A DNA stretch of 64,000 nt, taken from Epithemia pelagica (taxonomy: Eukaryota; Bacillariophyta; Bacillariophyceae; Surirellales; Surirellaceae). The position numbers and the translations under genes were made by a program. The stretch lies in assembly GCA_946965045.2 (NCBI GenBank), contig OX337228.1:5580001-5644000 (forward strand), written 5' to 3'. Positions 28,027-40,088 of the stretch are shown piece by piece. Every line of letters begins with the position of its first letter. The first letter of the stretch is position 1. The notes under the pieces are model-generated. The model made no database searches. It saw nothing but the letters and a program-made list of their open reading frames with translations, and was not told where the DNA came from.

Positions 28027-31000
28027 GCATCTCCATTGGACGTGACAGTTTCCCTCAAAGAAACTGGATTAAGCCTGTCAACGTCTTCAATCGAGAGTAA
28101 AACACTCTGCAAGGCTTCTTGGTCAATTGGCTGTCCCATCAGTCGGAGAAACTGCTTGACATGAGAGAGCGCCATGTCAGTGCTAAGATTTAGATGTGAA
28201 TCATTCATGAACTGCAGAATCCACTTTGGTAGTTTGTTGCGCTTTTCTGGTCGATTGTATCGGCTGTCAGCAAAAATCATCAGTCCATAGTCTGTTTTAC
28301 TTCGAATGACACGCCCGACACATTGTGCGGTTTGGCGTAAGGCATCAAAATTCAGAAAATCTTGTTCCCGAATCTGGTAGTGCGTTTGAAGATATTCTAG
28401 TCTTGCTCGCAAAACATGTGACAGGGTATACTGAAAAGGGACTCCAAACATAACCACGGCCCGGCCATAGTGGCGATCAAAGTTGATCCCTTCGGACACC
28501 TTTCCTCGAGCGACAGATAGGAACACAGCACCGCGACCACAATCACAGGCTCGGCGGAAATTGTCAAGTGCTAAGGTCGTCTCAACCACATCCTTGGTTT
28601 CGATGAAAACAAGTTTGGATTTCGTTAGCTCTCGGAGAATACCAAGAGCATCCCATTCACTGATAAGCGATTCCATGTAACTGTACGACGTAAAGAAAGC
28701 AACAACCCCATCTGGGATATTTGCACAAAGTTCAATTAGCATTGAGCCATAATTTCGAATAACACCCATGTCTGATCTGTCTTCATAACGGGTAGACACG
28801 TTCAGTTGATCGGAACCCCTTGTTATCACCAACGGTCGAATACACGGGCGGAAAGTAGACATGGAAAAGGACTCTGACACACATGGCTCGAACTGTAGAA
28901 GCTTTGGGTACAGATCGATCGGAGAAAGAGTTCCAGATGTGATAACAACACTCCCAAACTTTTTGAAAAGCGGCGCGATTGCAAGGGACGAATCCAAGCA
29001 AGCAAGCTGAATTACTGGATCCACAGCACCCGGGATGGCGCTTCCATTGGGTTCCATCACAATTGCGAACCTGGCAATTCCTTCACTGTAAGTCGCGAGG
29101 AGCGTCGCGAAGTCGGCGACGTCTGTGAGCGCATTGAAATCGTCGAGGTTTGAAACCTGCAGCGTTCTAAGAAGTGAAGAGAGTCTGGAATACGCAAATC
29201 TCAGTGGTTTTGCCTCGAGACTGGTTCCATTTGTCATCCGGTGCAAAAACGCCAAAGGTGTTTCGGAACGAACACCACCATTAGGGCCGGTCACTGAACG
29301 GAGTCGAGCTTTTAGATGCTCTACAACTTTTTTCATGAACCCAATAAAGTGCTCTGCACGTCTGATATTGCCCGGGACAGCCTCATTCAACACATCTGGG
29401 TTCAAAACATTCTGGGAAAGATTACAAGGATGAGGAACAGAGATACCTCCTCGTCGTAGACATCCGTTTTCAACTTACACTACCCAGTGCAGCATCATTA
29501 GCTGGGGCATCGAGTAAACCTTGGTCAATCAAACCGTTCACAAGATTTTGGTATTCCTCTTGCAGCCTTTGACTATCAGAAGCTTTCAAGCGAGAGACTT
29601 CCGACGAGAGGCGACCGAGAGACCTGGTGGCTTGTTCCAAACCTCGATCGTTGATTGTCACAGAAAGAGCTTCAATACAGACACTGTCAATGTTATGCGC
29701 TTCGTCAAATACAACAATAGTCTCTGACTCCAATTCTTTGGATACCATTTTAGCTGGAGACGCGACGGATTAAGAACAACGTAAAAAGACAACGCATCTG
29801 ATAGAAGTCTCCTCCGTATTGAACTTACCCACTTTCGGATCCAACATGTACTGGTAATTGTAAACCAAGATGTTAGCGTGATTGATCGCTGAAAACAAGA
29901 TGTTAGATTTAGAGACCATATACACCAAGTATTCAAACATACGTTCAGATCCATACCTTGTCGTGTGAGATAGTAAGGGCACCATCCTCGTTGTTTTCCC
30001 CAATTCTGTAACTCCTCAAGATCATATACTCCACTTGGCATCGTCATTCCCTCTCCTGCAGCTCGGAATGTGTCATAAAAGCTGCAAGTCTCGACCGATC
30101 CGGGATTCTTCTCGGCCGCCTCTAAGACCCAACTGGCAGTCATATCTCGACAAGCAGAATCTGCATTAAAGATACGAAGACCGCAAAACCGATAAGAGCA
30201 CGGAACTTCCAACCTCTGTCACATGCTGTTTGGACTTACCAACGGCTTCACGATCGCTTTCAGCTGAAAGCACAAAACAAAAGTATAACGGTTGGGCGAA
30301 AGATCGCACAACAATAGAACAATGACAGTAATTCACGGCAATCGTCTACCACTTACTCATCACACGTTCATGAATACACACTGAGAAAACATGTAAGTTC
30401 GATGCTAATGCAATGTTTCCCTGAGATAACATTCCAGCACTCACTGTTTCTTCGACTACTCAGACACAATGCGAGCATTCCATTCCCACCAGCCCCCCTC
30501 TCATCAATTATTGGTCCCATATTCGGTTTGTCTTTCTTCACAGAGTACACTCGCCTGGGTCTTTTTCTGTTGGGTCCCGGAGAGCCATCTTTATTCTCAG
30601 CTGTACCCGTGGTTGCCGTAGAACCACCCTCGATATCTCCAGAGTTTCGTGTTTCTGAATCTTTCATAAGCTCCGCTGACCTATACGCAAGAACGGTTCC
30701 CAATTCTTCCATGACACTGTTCATTTCAGGGACTGGTAGAGAAACGATAAGAAATCAGGTCAGTCATGACAGAAGACCCCGTAAAACGCACAGATGATAC
30801 TCACCCGTTCGTGTACAGTAAACTAGTTTTCCTGCCGATGGGTTGGCATATTGGTATGACGTGATGAGAGACAGGAGAGATACAGTCTTTCCGGTTCCTG
30901 TAGGCATCTCCAGAAGACAGTGACCACCCGCATCGAGAGAATGTTTCAGGGACCGCATGTACTGGTGTTGCTCAAGGTATATTCTTGGGTAAGGGAAGAA

Positions 31001-31033
31001 AACCTCTAACCCATCCAGATCGAAACGAACCAT
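27996..31033 (-). CDS. ERCC2: TFIIH helicase XPD (ERCC2/RAD3)
   Basis: Eight exons join in phase: 30805-31033, 30445-30732, 30357-30380, 30240-30263, 29957-30160, 29829-29888, 29479-29753, 27996-29411 (introns 63-93 bp, all GT...AG), giving 839 residues against 760 in humans. Exons 3 and 4 are only 24 bp. Visible are Walker A (MPTGTGKT), YCTRTVPEMN, FeS-cluster cysteines ([23 protein letters not shown]), [15 protein letters not shown], the DEAH box ([10 protein letters not shown]), [13 protein letters not shown] and the helicase 2 end ([13 protein letters not shown]). XPD unwinds DNA 5'-3' within TFIIH for nucleotide excision repair and supports transcription. An insert rich in Ser/Thr/Lys (about residues 95-150) enlarges the N-terminal part. 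Confidence 0.95.
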
Positions 31034-31294
31034 GATATTACTACTTATTCACGAGACGAGAGAAGAAGTCTCCCTTTATTGTGCTCCATTGGATGCATCC
31101 AAAATCCGATGTGAAAAATGAGAAAGAAAACAAGGAAAAATAGGCGACCAATTTATTGCCCCTGGCACTCTAGATAGTCTAGCTAAAACGGGTCCTTGCG
31201 GCTACTCAGGCATTAGAGATTAGAGAACTCCATATGTCTTTTTATCCGAGGTGAAAAGTGAACGGTTAATTTAGGGGGAGAGCTTCCACTAAAC

Positions 31295-32774
31295 TTACAC
31301 TTCAGTCAAAGCATCAACACCAGGAAGAATCTTGCCTTCTAACAACTCCAAACTTGCGCCTCCACCAGTGGAAATGTGGGTAACTTTCTCGCCCAGTCCT
31401 GCTTGATTGACGGCGGCTACGGAGTCCCCTCCACCAATGATCGTGATTGCACCGCGAGACGAGGTAGCTTCTGCCAACAGATGAGCGACGGTATTGGTTC
31501 CTGTGGCGAAGTTGCTCATCTCGAACACTCCCATTGGGCCGTTCCATACAATCGTGTTGGCATTGGAGATTTCTTGTCCGAAAGCTTCGATAGTTTCAGG
31601 CCCGATATCAAGACCCATCCACTCTCCTGAAATTTCGTTCACCTTTGCGACGGCTGTATTCGCATCATTGTCAAACTTGTCAGCCAACACAACATCCGTC
31701 GGAAGAATGAATTTGACACCTTTCTCTTCAGCTTTCTTCATTAGGGAAGCAGCCAACTCTACCATATCGTCTTCGACAATCGATTTTCCGACTTCATGAC
31801 CAAGCCTGAAGAAAACCTTCTACCAGTGAGACATACCAAACAATCGCGCTTTGCAGAAATCAGAGTATGAGCAAGTACGAAGAATGAACTTACGCTTTGA
31901 AAAACGTGAAAATCATGGCACCTCCGAGCAAGATCACGTCGCACTTGTCAAGGAGTGATTCAAGAACAGGAACTTTGGTCGAGACTTTAGCACCACCAAC
32001 AATAGCCATCATTGGTCTCTCAGGTTTTTCAACAGCTCCAATGAGGAATTTGAGCTCCTTTTCCATCAAGTAACCAGCGGCATTGAGCTTCATGTGTTCC
32101 GTCACACCAGCAGTTGACGAATGGGCACGATGGGCTGTTCCGAAGGCGTCGTTAACGTAGTACTCGGCGAGTTTTCCGAGTCCTGCAGAGAGTTCAGCGT
32201 CATTCTTTGTTTCACCCTTGTAGAAACGGGTGTTCTCTAGGAGAAGGACTTCTCCTTCGCCAAGTTGTGAGGCAGCGGCCTCGACGTCGGCACCAATACA
32301 ATCGTCCATCTTTTTGATAGACTTTCCGAGCAACTCCTCAAGAGGCTTAACCACGGGATTGAGGCGTCCATTCTTTCCAGTCTCAATGATTTCACCTTTC
32401 GGTCGTCCAAAATGAGAACACAAAAGTACATTTGCACCTTTCTCTAGCAAGAATTTTGTGGTAGGCACAATGGATCTGAGGCGAGTGTCATCAGTTACCG
32501 TCACGTCATCCTACATTATATGACAATGGTTACAAATGCAATGAGATATAACAGAGAAACGTTGAGGAATTTCCTGGTTGCAGTTCGTTCATCCTACCTT
32601 GGCGAGCGGCACGTTGAGATCAACACGAAGAAGTACATTTTGGCCTTTGAGATCCACTTTATCGGCAAGCTGTTCAACATTGAGTTTGGCCTCAGCAGCA
32701 GGTGTGCAGTGGAAGAAACGGTTTCGAAGAAAGGTCGAGGTGATTCGCGCTGGTGTGGAGAAACGGAGCAACAT
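31295..32774 (-). CDS. PGK: Phosphoglycerate kinase, mitochondrial-type
   Basis: Exons 32598-32774, 31894-32510 and 31295-31805 (introns 87 and 88 bp) give 434 residues. The first 30 ([20 protein letters not shown]) are Arg/Ser/Phe-rich without acidic residues, like a mitochondrial presequence, and no plastid A-x-A-F motif is seen. Mature PGK blocks follow: [49 protein letters not shown], and at the C-terminus NGPMGVFE with GGGDSVAAV. The enzyme converts 1,3-bisphosphoglycerate and ADP to 3-phosphoglycerate and ATP. Diatoms are known to place the lower half of glycolysis in mitochondria, which fits the TPI-GAPDH fusion in this window. Confidence 0.93.
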
Positions 32775-33096
32775 GGTCAAAGGAGTGTCTTGGTGAGCAA
32801 GAGATGGATCTGTGGATCATTGGACGACATGGTAATGGATGAGTTTGACTGTGACTCGGAGCAATGATGACGTAATGAAAGGAAAGATGACATCAGGTCC
32901 CGTTTTGTCCCGCGACCGCGAGTGGAATGAATCCGACCCGGATGTTGCTACAAATGATTTGGCCTTAACCCTAATAAGAGTGCTGTTGGATAGCTGTTCC
33001 TTCGAGGTAGGTAGATTTATGGCGACGAAACAACTCCTAGTAGGAGTAGATGCTAAAGAGATGGAGACAAGCTCAGCGAAGCTTATGTACATCATT
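32775..33096. other. Spacer between PGK and the TFIIS-N gene
   Basis: 322 bp forming the PGK upstream region and the 3' end of the next minus-strand gene. TGACGTAATG near 32868 is a possible bZIP-type site. No gene is seen. Confidence 0.4.
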
Positions 33097-34533
33097 CTAC
33101 CCATCACTGGGTCCAGTTCGATCAGATAATATCACCTCTAACATATCTCGATTGCGAGACTTCGATGAAGAGCTATGTCCGTCTTTCCAGCTGACCGATT
33201 TCAATTTCCAGGACATTTTACGATGCCTACCATCTTTTTCCTGTTTTTGCTTCAGTTTTCGAAGTTTTTCCAGGAGCTTGGCGCGTTCTGCAGCAGCTCG
33301 CATCAAATCCCCCTTCATCCTCTCTTGTCTCTCTTTTTCACGTTCCAGCCTTGCAAGCTCTTCTGTGCTGGCTCTCGTGGTCTGATTTTTGGACGATGGT
33401 CGTTTCTGAACCGTTGCTTCAGCCTTGACAAGCCAAATAGGTTTTTCTCCTCCATTCTCTTTATCATATGAGATAGATTCCTCGAGGCGTGCGGCCAATG
33501 CTGTCTTGACTCTTGCAAAAGGGTCTGGCGTCTTTTGTCGATCCTCTTTCTGCTTCTCTTTGGCTCTCCATGAGGTTTTGAGATCGTTGAGAGACTTTTG
33601 TACATCTTTCACTAAAAGCCCACCTATACGTGGATCTGTCAGAGTGTTCATGTTTCTGCTTCGGAGGTTTTCTTGGGCAATTGTGTCCGCAGACTTGCTG
33701 AGCTTGACAATTTGTTTATTGATTTTGGATTCTGTCACGAGATCCTTGTCAAAGGGACTGTACGTCAAGAGAATTAGCAACGGAAGCAGTAAGACGCCTG
33801 TTTTTGACGGCTTCCAAATCTCAGATGGATGTACACGTTTCGGTCTGGCATTGCCTTGCTCGGTTGGAGGCTGCTTGGGAGGAGCAGAAAATGTAGGGGT
33901 AGTTGCATCCACTAGCCACTGACTGAGGATGCGCAATCCACCTCCAGCAAAAAACGACAGTAGCCGATCCGCCTTGCCTTTTATTTCAATTTTGGCAATA
34001 ATACGAGAAGATTCATCTGCCTCGTCATTTGGTTTGAGCTTCTTCGTTGGTGAATTTAAGGCAACAGCGTCGCCATCCTCGGTATATGCTCGTACGAGTT
34101 CCTTCGTTTCTTCATCTGCTTCCCATGTACGCTCGAGAATCGCCAAGGCTAAGGCTCTCGAAGCAAGTTCATGACACTCGACAGCTGCAAGTCCAATAAA
34201 TTTGGGGATTTTGGAACGGTTCAAGGCACCCGGTACGACGTAGTCATCGTCTCGAGACTGCTTGGGTATGTCGCAGCATGACAGAAGTGCCAGCTCAATA
34301 GCAGTGGCCCCCGACCAGAACGGTGCTGATTCCCGGTCAATCGCAGGTTTGCATAATTGCTCAAGTCTGTGTCGCTTACTCAAATAGTCCTTTCGAAGAC
34401 GACCGTTCAACTTTAATCGCGACATATCTCGAGCCGCAAGACCATTTCCACCTTCGGCCATTAAGATATGGAACGGCCCCTCAACATCTGATTGTTCTTG
34501 AGGGCGAGCTCTTTTCCTTTGTGGACTACTCAT
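33097..34533 (-). CDS. Nuclear protein with TFIIS N-terminal (LW/TND) domain
   Basis: 478 residues. The middle (about residues 190-290) fits a TFIIS N-terminal-type helical bundle: FFAGGGLRILSQWLVDA, then VLLLPLLILLTYSPFDKDLV and INKQIVKLSKSAD. These domains occur in transcription-elongation and chromatin proteins (TFIIS, IWS1, PNUTS, Elongin A) and bind short disordered motifs. An N-terminal basic stretch PQRKRARP and a long Lys/Arg/Glu coiled-coil-like tail (RLEREKERQERMKG, LEKLRKLKQKQEKDG) suggest a nuclear protein. No zinc ribbon or other catalytic domain is present, so it is not TFIIS itself. I cannot assign an orthologue. Confidence 0.7.
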   Translation of the reverse strand: MSSPQRKRARPQEQSDVEGPFHILMAEGGNGLAARDMSRLKLNGRLRKDYLSKRHRLEQLCKPAIDRESAPFWSGATAIELALLSCCDIPKQSRDDDYVVPGALNRSKIPKFIGLAAVECHELASRALALAILERTWEADEETKELVRAYTEDGDAVALNSPTKKLKPNDEADESSRIIAKIEIKGKADRLLSFFAGGGLRILSQWLVDATTPTFSAPPKQPPTEQGNARPKRVHPSEIWKPSKTGVLLLPLLILLTYSPFDKDLVTESKINKQIVKLSKSADTIAQENLRSRNMNTLTDPRIGGLLVKDVQKSLNDLKTSWRAKEKQKEDRQKTPDPFARVKTALAARLEESISYDKENGGEKPIWLVKAEATVQKRPSSKNQTTRASTEELARLEREKERQERMKGDLMRAAAERAKLLEKLRKLKQKQEKDGRHRKMSWKLKSVSWKDGHSSSSKSRNRDMLEVILSDRTGPSDG

Positions 34534-34789
34534 TGTTTGAAGCAGAGAAATCTGACAAGGGAGAAGATGTTGTGTTTGGTTTGGATTGATTTTGGATGTG
34601 TTCTTGCTCGTTTATCTCTAGGAGTAAAATATAGGCTTGCTATGCCTCTCACTCTCTATAGCTCTCTAGATATGATGTGCACAGAGCGATCGATTTCGAA
34701 CCAATAACGAGGTCGAATCTCTGTCCACGTGTGTCAGTGGCATCACATCAAAGAGTATCATTATTTTTACTATTCTTCCGGCAACAACC

Positions 34790-36905
34790 ATGGCCATGTT
34801 GCCAGTCGTTCGTTGCGTTGCCTCTTTGGCGTTACTTTGTAATCCAATTTTTTCTGCCAATGCTTTCTCGTCTGGGAAGAGCCGCCTGAGTTTCCTTCAA
34901 AAATATGTCTCTTCGTCAAGTAGCGCTCGTGAAGATACGCAGATGTCGGCATCACTTGCCTCCGTACAAGAAGTTAAGACTGATCCTATCCCAGGGATGA
35001 AACCGGGAACGTCGGGATTACGCAAGAAGGTAGAAGTATGGCAAGGCTTGGATTCTGCAACATCGTACAAGAACTATGTCGAGAACTTCATCCAAGCGCT
35101 TCTAGATACTGCGACATCGAAAAACAATGGCGATGTCCCCCATACGTAAGTTTGGTTCTTAGTTCTTCATAATTTGCCTTCATCAGTGGCAAGATCTCAT
35201 TGATACTCGCCCCACAGGATCATTGTTGCAGGAGATGGCCGATACTTTAATCTTGAAGCGATTCAACTCATCTGCCGTGTTTTGGCGGCCAACGGTGTTC
35301 AGAGAGTGTGGGTCCCAAAGTCTGGGATCATGACCACCCCTGCGGTGTCTGCAGCAATCCGTATGAAAGATGGTGGAAAGTGCCTGGGTGCGATCATTCT
35401 TACAGCATCTCACAACCCTGGAGGACCAGGCGAAGATTTTGGAATCAAATACAATCTGGAGTATGGACAGCCTGCTGGGTAAGTTCATCTGTGGCCTTCA
35501 CGGGACGGATTGGCCCATCTTTACATTGTGCTCCATTCACTAACAGCTTTCAAACAGCGAAGACTTTACAGATGAACTTTACGAGCGAAGTTTAGATATC
35601 TCTTCTTTTCGAACCTTGGAAGGTGTAGAGGATTTCGATATTGAGGCTGATGTCGGAACGTCGTTTGCTTTGACGAGTGATTCTGTGGTGACAATCATCG
35701 ATCCATACGAGGAGTATGTCACGGCTTTAAAATCCTGTTTTGACTTTGATGCTCTGCGTGCATTTGCCCAACGTCCATCATTTTCGTTGCTGTTTGATGG
35801 CATGCATGGTGCTGGTGGTCCGTTCGCTCATCGGGTTCTAGTTGGAGAGCTTGGTCTACCAGAGTCTTGCCTTCTGAGATGCAATCCTCTTCCTGATTTT
35901 GGAAAAGGCCATCCTGATCCAAACCTCAAGTATGCGGCAGGACTGGTGAAGGAAATGGGTCTCCTGCCTGACGGTAGTGCCGATCCCTCTGTTGATCTCT
36001 CCACTGTTCCTTCTCTCGGAGCTGCAAATGATGGTGACGGAGATCGTAACTTGATTGCAGGTGCTGGATGTTTCGTTACTCCCTCTGACAGTCTAGCCAT
36101 TATATGCGACAACTGGTCTGCCATCCCACATTTCTCAAAAGCAGGGGGTCCTCGCGGTGTAGCTAGATCCATGCCGAGTTCTGCAGCTTTAGACGTTGTC
36201 GCAGCGGCACGGGGAATCCCTTGTTTTCAGACTCCCACTGGTTGGAAATTCTTTGGTAATCTGATGAGTTCCAAGGAACTCTTCGACAAAACGGATTACA
36301 CACCCTTTCTGTGTGGAGAGGAATCGTTTGGAACAGGAAGCGATCACATTCGTGAAAAAGACGGTCTATGGGCAGTTCTAGCATGGATGTCCATTTTAGA
36401 GAATGCAAACAAGGATGTCGCTGAGCATGGGCCACTAGTATCAGTGCGAGACATTGTCAAAAACCACTGGAAGAAATATGGTCGACATTTTTACTGCCGA
36501 TATGATTACGAAGGTGTCGACTCCGACGCCGCGAACAGTGTCATGGATCTCATCCGATCCGAATACATCGGCGCGGAGCTTTCTGATGATGAGCCAGGAA
36601 TCAAGCTTGTGGGTGGGGAAGAGTTTGCTTATACGGATCCGGTGGATGGCTCCCATACATCCAAGCAAGGTTTGATTCTGAGTTTCGAGTACCCAAACGG
36701 CGATACGGCTAGAGTGGTGTTTCGTCTGAGTGGAACTGGTTCAGCGGGAGCAACTATACGAATGTATCTGGAGAAATTTGAACAAGATGAGAATCAGCAT
36801 GATACGTCAGCTCCTGCCGCTCTCAAGGGTCTTGCCGACCGTGCAGTCGCCTTGGTGAAAATGGCAGAACTAACAGGACGCGATGGACCAACAGTAATTA
36901 CTTAA
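34790..36905 (+). CDS. PGM: Phosphoglucomutase, plastid-targeted
   Basis: Exons 34790-35145, 35218-35478 and 35558-36905 (introns 72 and 79 bp, both phase 2) give 654 residues. The first 27 residues form a signal peptide (MAMLPVVRCVASLALLCNPI) ending in SANAF, the diatom plastid-entry motif with an obligatory Phe, followed by a Ser-rich transit segment. The catalytic serine loop TASHNPGGPGEDFG, the metal-binding loop ANDGDGDRN, the sugar-binding loop CGEESFGTGSDHIREKDG and the phosphate-binding GTGSAGATIR are intact. It interconverts glucose-1-phosphate and glucose-6-phosphate. It is divergent from the TFIIS-N gene with a 256-bp shared upstream region. Confidence 0.93.
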
Positions 36906-36976
36906 AGAACAGTAATGAAAACGGAATCTTATAAACGGAAGAGTATACTAGCTTGGGCAATGACGACATTGACATA

Positions 36977-38746
36977 TCAACTAATCGGTTCTTCGTCTTC
37001 GAGGCTGATTGGTTCAAGGTGTGTTGAACTGTTGGTGGTAGTCGCGAAGGATCCCTTTGGATTTGCATTCATATTGCTATTTTCCTTCGCCTCTGATGTT
37101 TCATTGGTTATTTCGTTCATCTCTTGGACCTGTTGCTTCGAAAAACTCCAACTTTTGTGTTTGGTGGTTGCGTCCACCACCTCTTTCAACTTCTCCTTAC
37201 TATCATTAGCGACCAATCGTTTCGCTTCCTCATAGTTGCCCATTGGGAGTGTCAGAATCACAGCAGTAAAACAGAAAAATCCAACCAACGGCAGTCCCCA
37301 CCGGATGCTCACATTGTTCTCGTTCATTATTGTAAAAATCAATGATGGTAGCCACCCAAGGATTTGTCCAGTGAAGACGAAAAGGCCCATACATTCTGTC
37401 TCTTGACCCTTTGGAATTAATGTGCAGAAGAGAACACGTTGGCTTGGGTATGCCCATCCCATCGAAACTACCCAGGCTCCCGCCATGCCAAACACTGAGC
37501 CGCGTCGTTCCGGTCCAGTCATTACAAAAAAGCCCAACACCAGACCAACACCGAGAGAAAACATGCCAAGCCTGTAGGAGTTCAAAGGGTTAACCATCTT
37601 TGACACCCACTTCGAAATCATTGAGCCAAACATGTTCCCAGTCATAAGACACAGACTAGCCTTTGCAATTTCCTGTCCTGAAAACTTCATAAAGACAGTC
37701 ACAAAAGTAACAGCAATTGACAAAACCACCCCCGCACCAGCTTCTGGACTGAACAGAAGTGATGCCATGAACCAGCGAAGATGGCGATAGTCCTTCCATA
37801 CTTTATGACAGGTCTTCCCTATTCGCTTGAATCCGGCCGTCAACAGTGTCGAACCTTCCGGTATCTTGGACAAGGCTGGTCGCTCGCGGAAAAGAAAGAG
37901 CCATGCATAACCCATAAAAAGGCAGCCAAAGCCTACTGCAATTCCTGCTGAATCTCTTGCAGTCTGCACCGAAGATGATATACTTCGATCCGTACCACGT
38001 GCCTTTCCAGAAATGATGACAAGTACGAGGTAGAAGAACTGACCAACATACTGTCTAGTATTGAAGCGACTCGTATAGTGCGATATGACATCTTGATCGA
38101 GCGAGAGATCAGGGAGATAGGCGAAGACAGATGTGGTGTGAACCAGAAACACAAACGTTTGGACAGCATCAACCACAAGCATTCCGAACCAGTTGTCTTC
38201 GTTGATAAAAATTTGTGCTCCGATAAGTGCCACTGCCAAGAAACCAGACGAGATCCCCAAAATCCTTCGATAGGGTGTGTGATCGACCACGGCCCCAACA
38301 ATTGGCATGAGCAGTGCAGAGATGACACCAATAATTGAAGTCGTGGCAGTCAAAAGAGATGATGGTTTGAAGCCATGAGTTGTTTTTGTGCAATTTGCTA
38401 ATTTCTCGCATCCTGCATCTTCGGCTGCAAGACGAAGGATTGCATTCCCCACATAACTCCCAACTTGATTTAGAGGGCCGCGCCCGACAGAATCCATTGC
38501 CCATCCAGTGGCTTCTGGCAGGTAAGAGGATTCCTCCTCAGATGGATCTTTTACTTGAAAAGGCAATTCAAACCACTTGAGCCAAACAGGTGCATTCACA
38601 CCAAGCCCGTTGAGTTCTGCTGCTTCTGAAACAGACACCTGTCGATGAAGATGTTTGGCAGCACAAGGGGCTTGCTCTCCCATTGGAGTCGTTGAGCCCA
38701 GGTTACTTCCGTTTTCCATATCGTCGTTTAGCTCTACGTTCTCCAT
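36977..38746 (-). CDS. Atg22-like major-facilitator transporter
   Basis: 589 residues, single exon, with about 12 predicted membrane segments after an N-terminal cytosolic stretch (first clear segment near LLTATTSIIGVISALLMPIVGAVVDH). The block LIPKGQETECMGLFVFTGQI with LGWLPSLIFTIMNE is characteristic of Atg22/UMF1 proteins, which export amino acids from the vacuole after autophagy. QYVGQFFYLV and TPYRRIL also fit. The C-terminal tail is charged and disordered. Transport of amino acids is inferred from the family. It converges on PGM with only 71 bp between the stops. Confidence 0.82.
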   Translation of the reverse strand: MENVELNDDMENGSNLGSTTPMGEQAPCAAKHLHRQVSVSEAAELNGLGVNAPVWLKWFELPFQVKDPSEEESSYLPEATGWAMDSVGRGPLNQVGSYVGNAILRLAAEDAGCEKLANCTKTTHGFKPSSLLTATTSIIGVISALLMPIVGAVVDHTPYRRILGISSGFLAVALIGAQIFINEDNWFGMLVVDAVQTFVFLVHTTSVFAYLPDLSLDQDVISHYTSRFNTRQYVGQFFYLVLVIISGKARGTDRSISSSVQTARDSAGIAVGFGCLFMGYAWLFLFRERPALSKIPEGSTLLTAGFKRIGKTCHKVWKDYRHLRWFMASLLFSPEAGAGVVLSIAVTFVTVFMKFSGQEIAKASLCLMTGNMFGSMISKWVSKMVNPLNSYRLGMFSLGVGLVLGFFVMTGPERRGSVFGMAGAWVVSMGWAYPSQRVLFCTLIPKGQETECMGLFVFTGQILGWLPSLIFTIMNENNVSIRWGLPLVGFFCFTAVILTLPMGNYEEAKRLVANDSKEKLKEVVDATTKHKSWSFSKQQVQEMNEITNETSEAKENSNMNANPKGSFATTTNSSTHLEPISLEDEEPIS

Positions 38747-40088
38747 TGCGACAATGAAAACGATGTCGTAAGATTATGATGCGTATGGTCTCTGATCATG
38801 AAGTTACAGGGTCTCGAGTTCAAGTCAAAAGTGGATGGAGAATGGGGAGTCCTCTAGAGAGAGGAACCCTATAACCTACGAGTATCATACCCTATCGTAG
38901 ATGAGGAGTGCAAAAATAAATGTCGCTTGAAGTGGATGGCGGAAAGGCCCGCAATCCGGCAATCAAATTCCGATAAAAGAGCAATCCAATTGATTGCTGA
39001 AATCTGTAGGGCCTGCTTATATCATGGTATTTTGGATTTGGGGGTGAGTGCGTGTGCCCAACCCCCAGACCCAGACCCCAGATACAGATTGTCGTCGCTT
39101 TTGACGATGGCAAATAATGGCAACAAAAAGACATCATCAATCATCATAAATATGATCGTCTTTTAGTCTTTATCGATTATCGACATTTCGAAATGTTGCT
39201 GACAGGGCTTCTACTGTTCTCCGAATTAACGCTCACTTCTATGAACCTCCAGATTATGCATGTTCTCTAGAGCTCCATACAACTCCTTTTGAATTCGTTG
39301 GAGTCGGCATCATTCCATTAGAGCAGCTCCGGATCCGGTCAGCCACAGCCCTGCCTTGTCCGAATCTTGTTGTGCTCAAGGGAAAGAGATGAGAATTACT
39401 CGGGTGGATGGTTTACCAACGGACCCAGGCATCACTTTCCAAACGCTGTCGTTGCCGTGTCATGAACTCCACTTAATTTTGAGTACCTTGCATCGCGAAA
39501 CTCGACATCCTTGACGAGAATCAGATCTTCCGAAGTCGGGACAACGACTGATACGGAATCGTTGACAATTTTTTCTGTTCCATCTCGATGCATCCAACAC
39601 AGGTGTTTTCTTGTTCAGAAAATCAAGACCTTCACCAGAGATCCAAAAACCCCTGTGGCAATGAAAACAAAACATTAGTTCTTCCACAGATCGAGTGATA
39701 CCTGCTGGAACACTAAGAGGCATGTGGATGGATCCTGGAGGACTTAGAAACAACACGCGTAGCTGAATGTCTTTTTGTGTAATCCAACGTCGTGCTCGTA
39801 TCGAAGTGCTTTTTCTGTGTTGCTCGTTCGCTCGCCTGACAGATCAATCCCATGCCTTTGGAGACATCGTCTTGTAGACATCTTGAATCATGACAAACAC
39901 AGTAGACATATCAACAATCGACTCTCTGCATGTGGCTTCGTCCAAGGCATAATGGATAACACATCACTTTCAAAAACCAGAATCGATTTATATCTCCCTG
40001 TTCATTCTATATAGCTTTACATGAGGAGCAGTGAAGTTGCAACTCTTCAGAATCATTGACAGACTCTGTTATGAACCACTGACGACAA
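38747..40088. other. 1.3-kb region with only a coding-like fragment
   Basis: No complete gene is supported. A plus-strand frame open from 39156 to the TGA at 39390-39392 reads like protein (NVADRASTVLRINAHFYEPP, then FVGVGIIPLEQLR) but lacks a start. It could be a terminal exon or a decayed gene. The minus-strand ORF at 39460-39756 has poor composition and no start context. The rest shows nothing recognisable. Confidence 0.4.
39156..39392 (+). pseudogene. Coding-like fragment without start
   Basis: 79 codons with balanced composition and no internal stop, ending PCPNLVVLKGKR. There is no ATG within the open part upstream of the protein-like segment. I see no family match; the fragment could be the last exon of an unrecognised gene or a pseudogene remnant. 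Confidence 0.25.
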
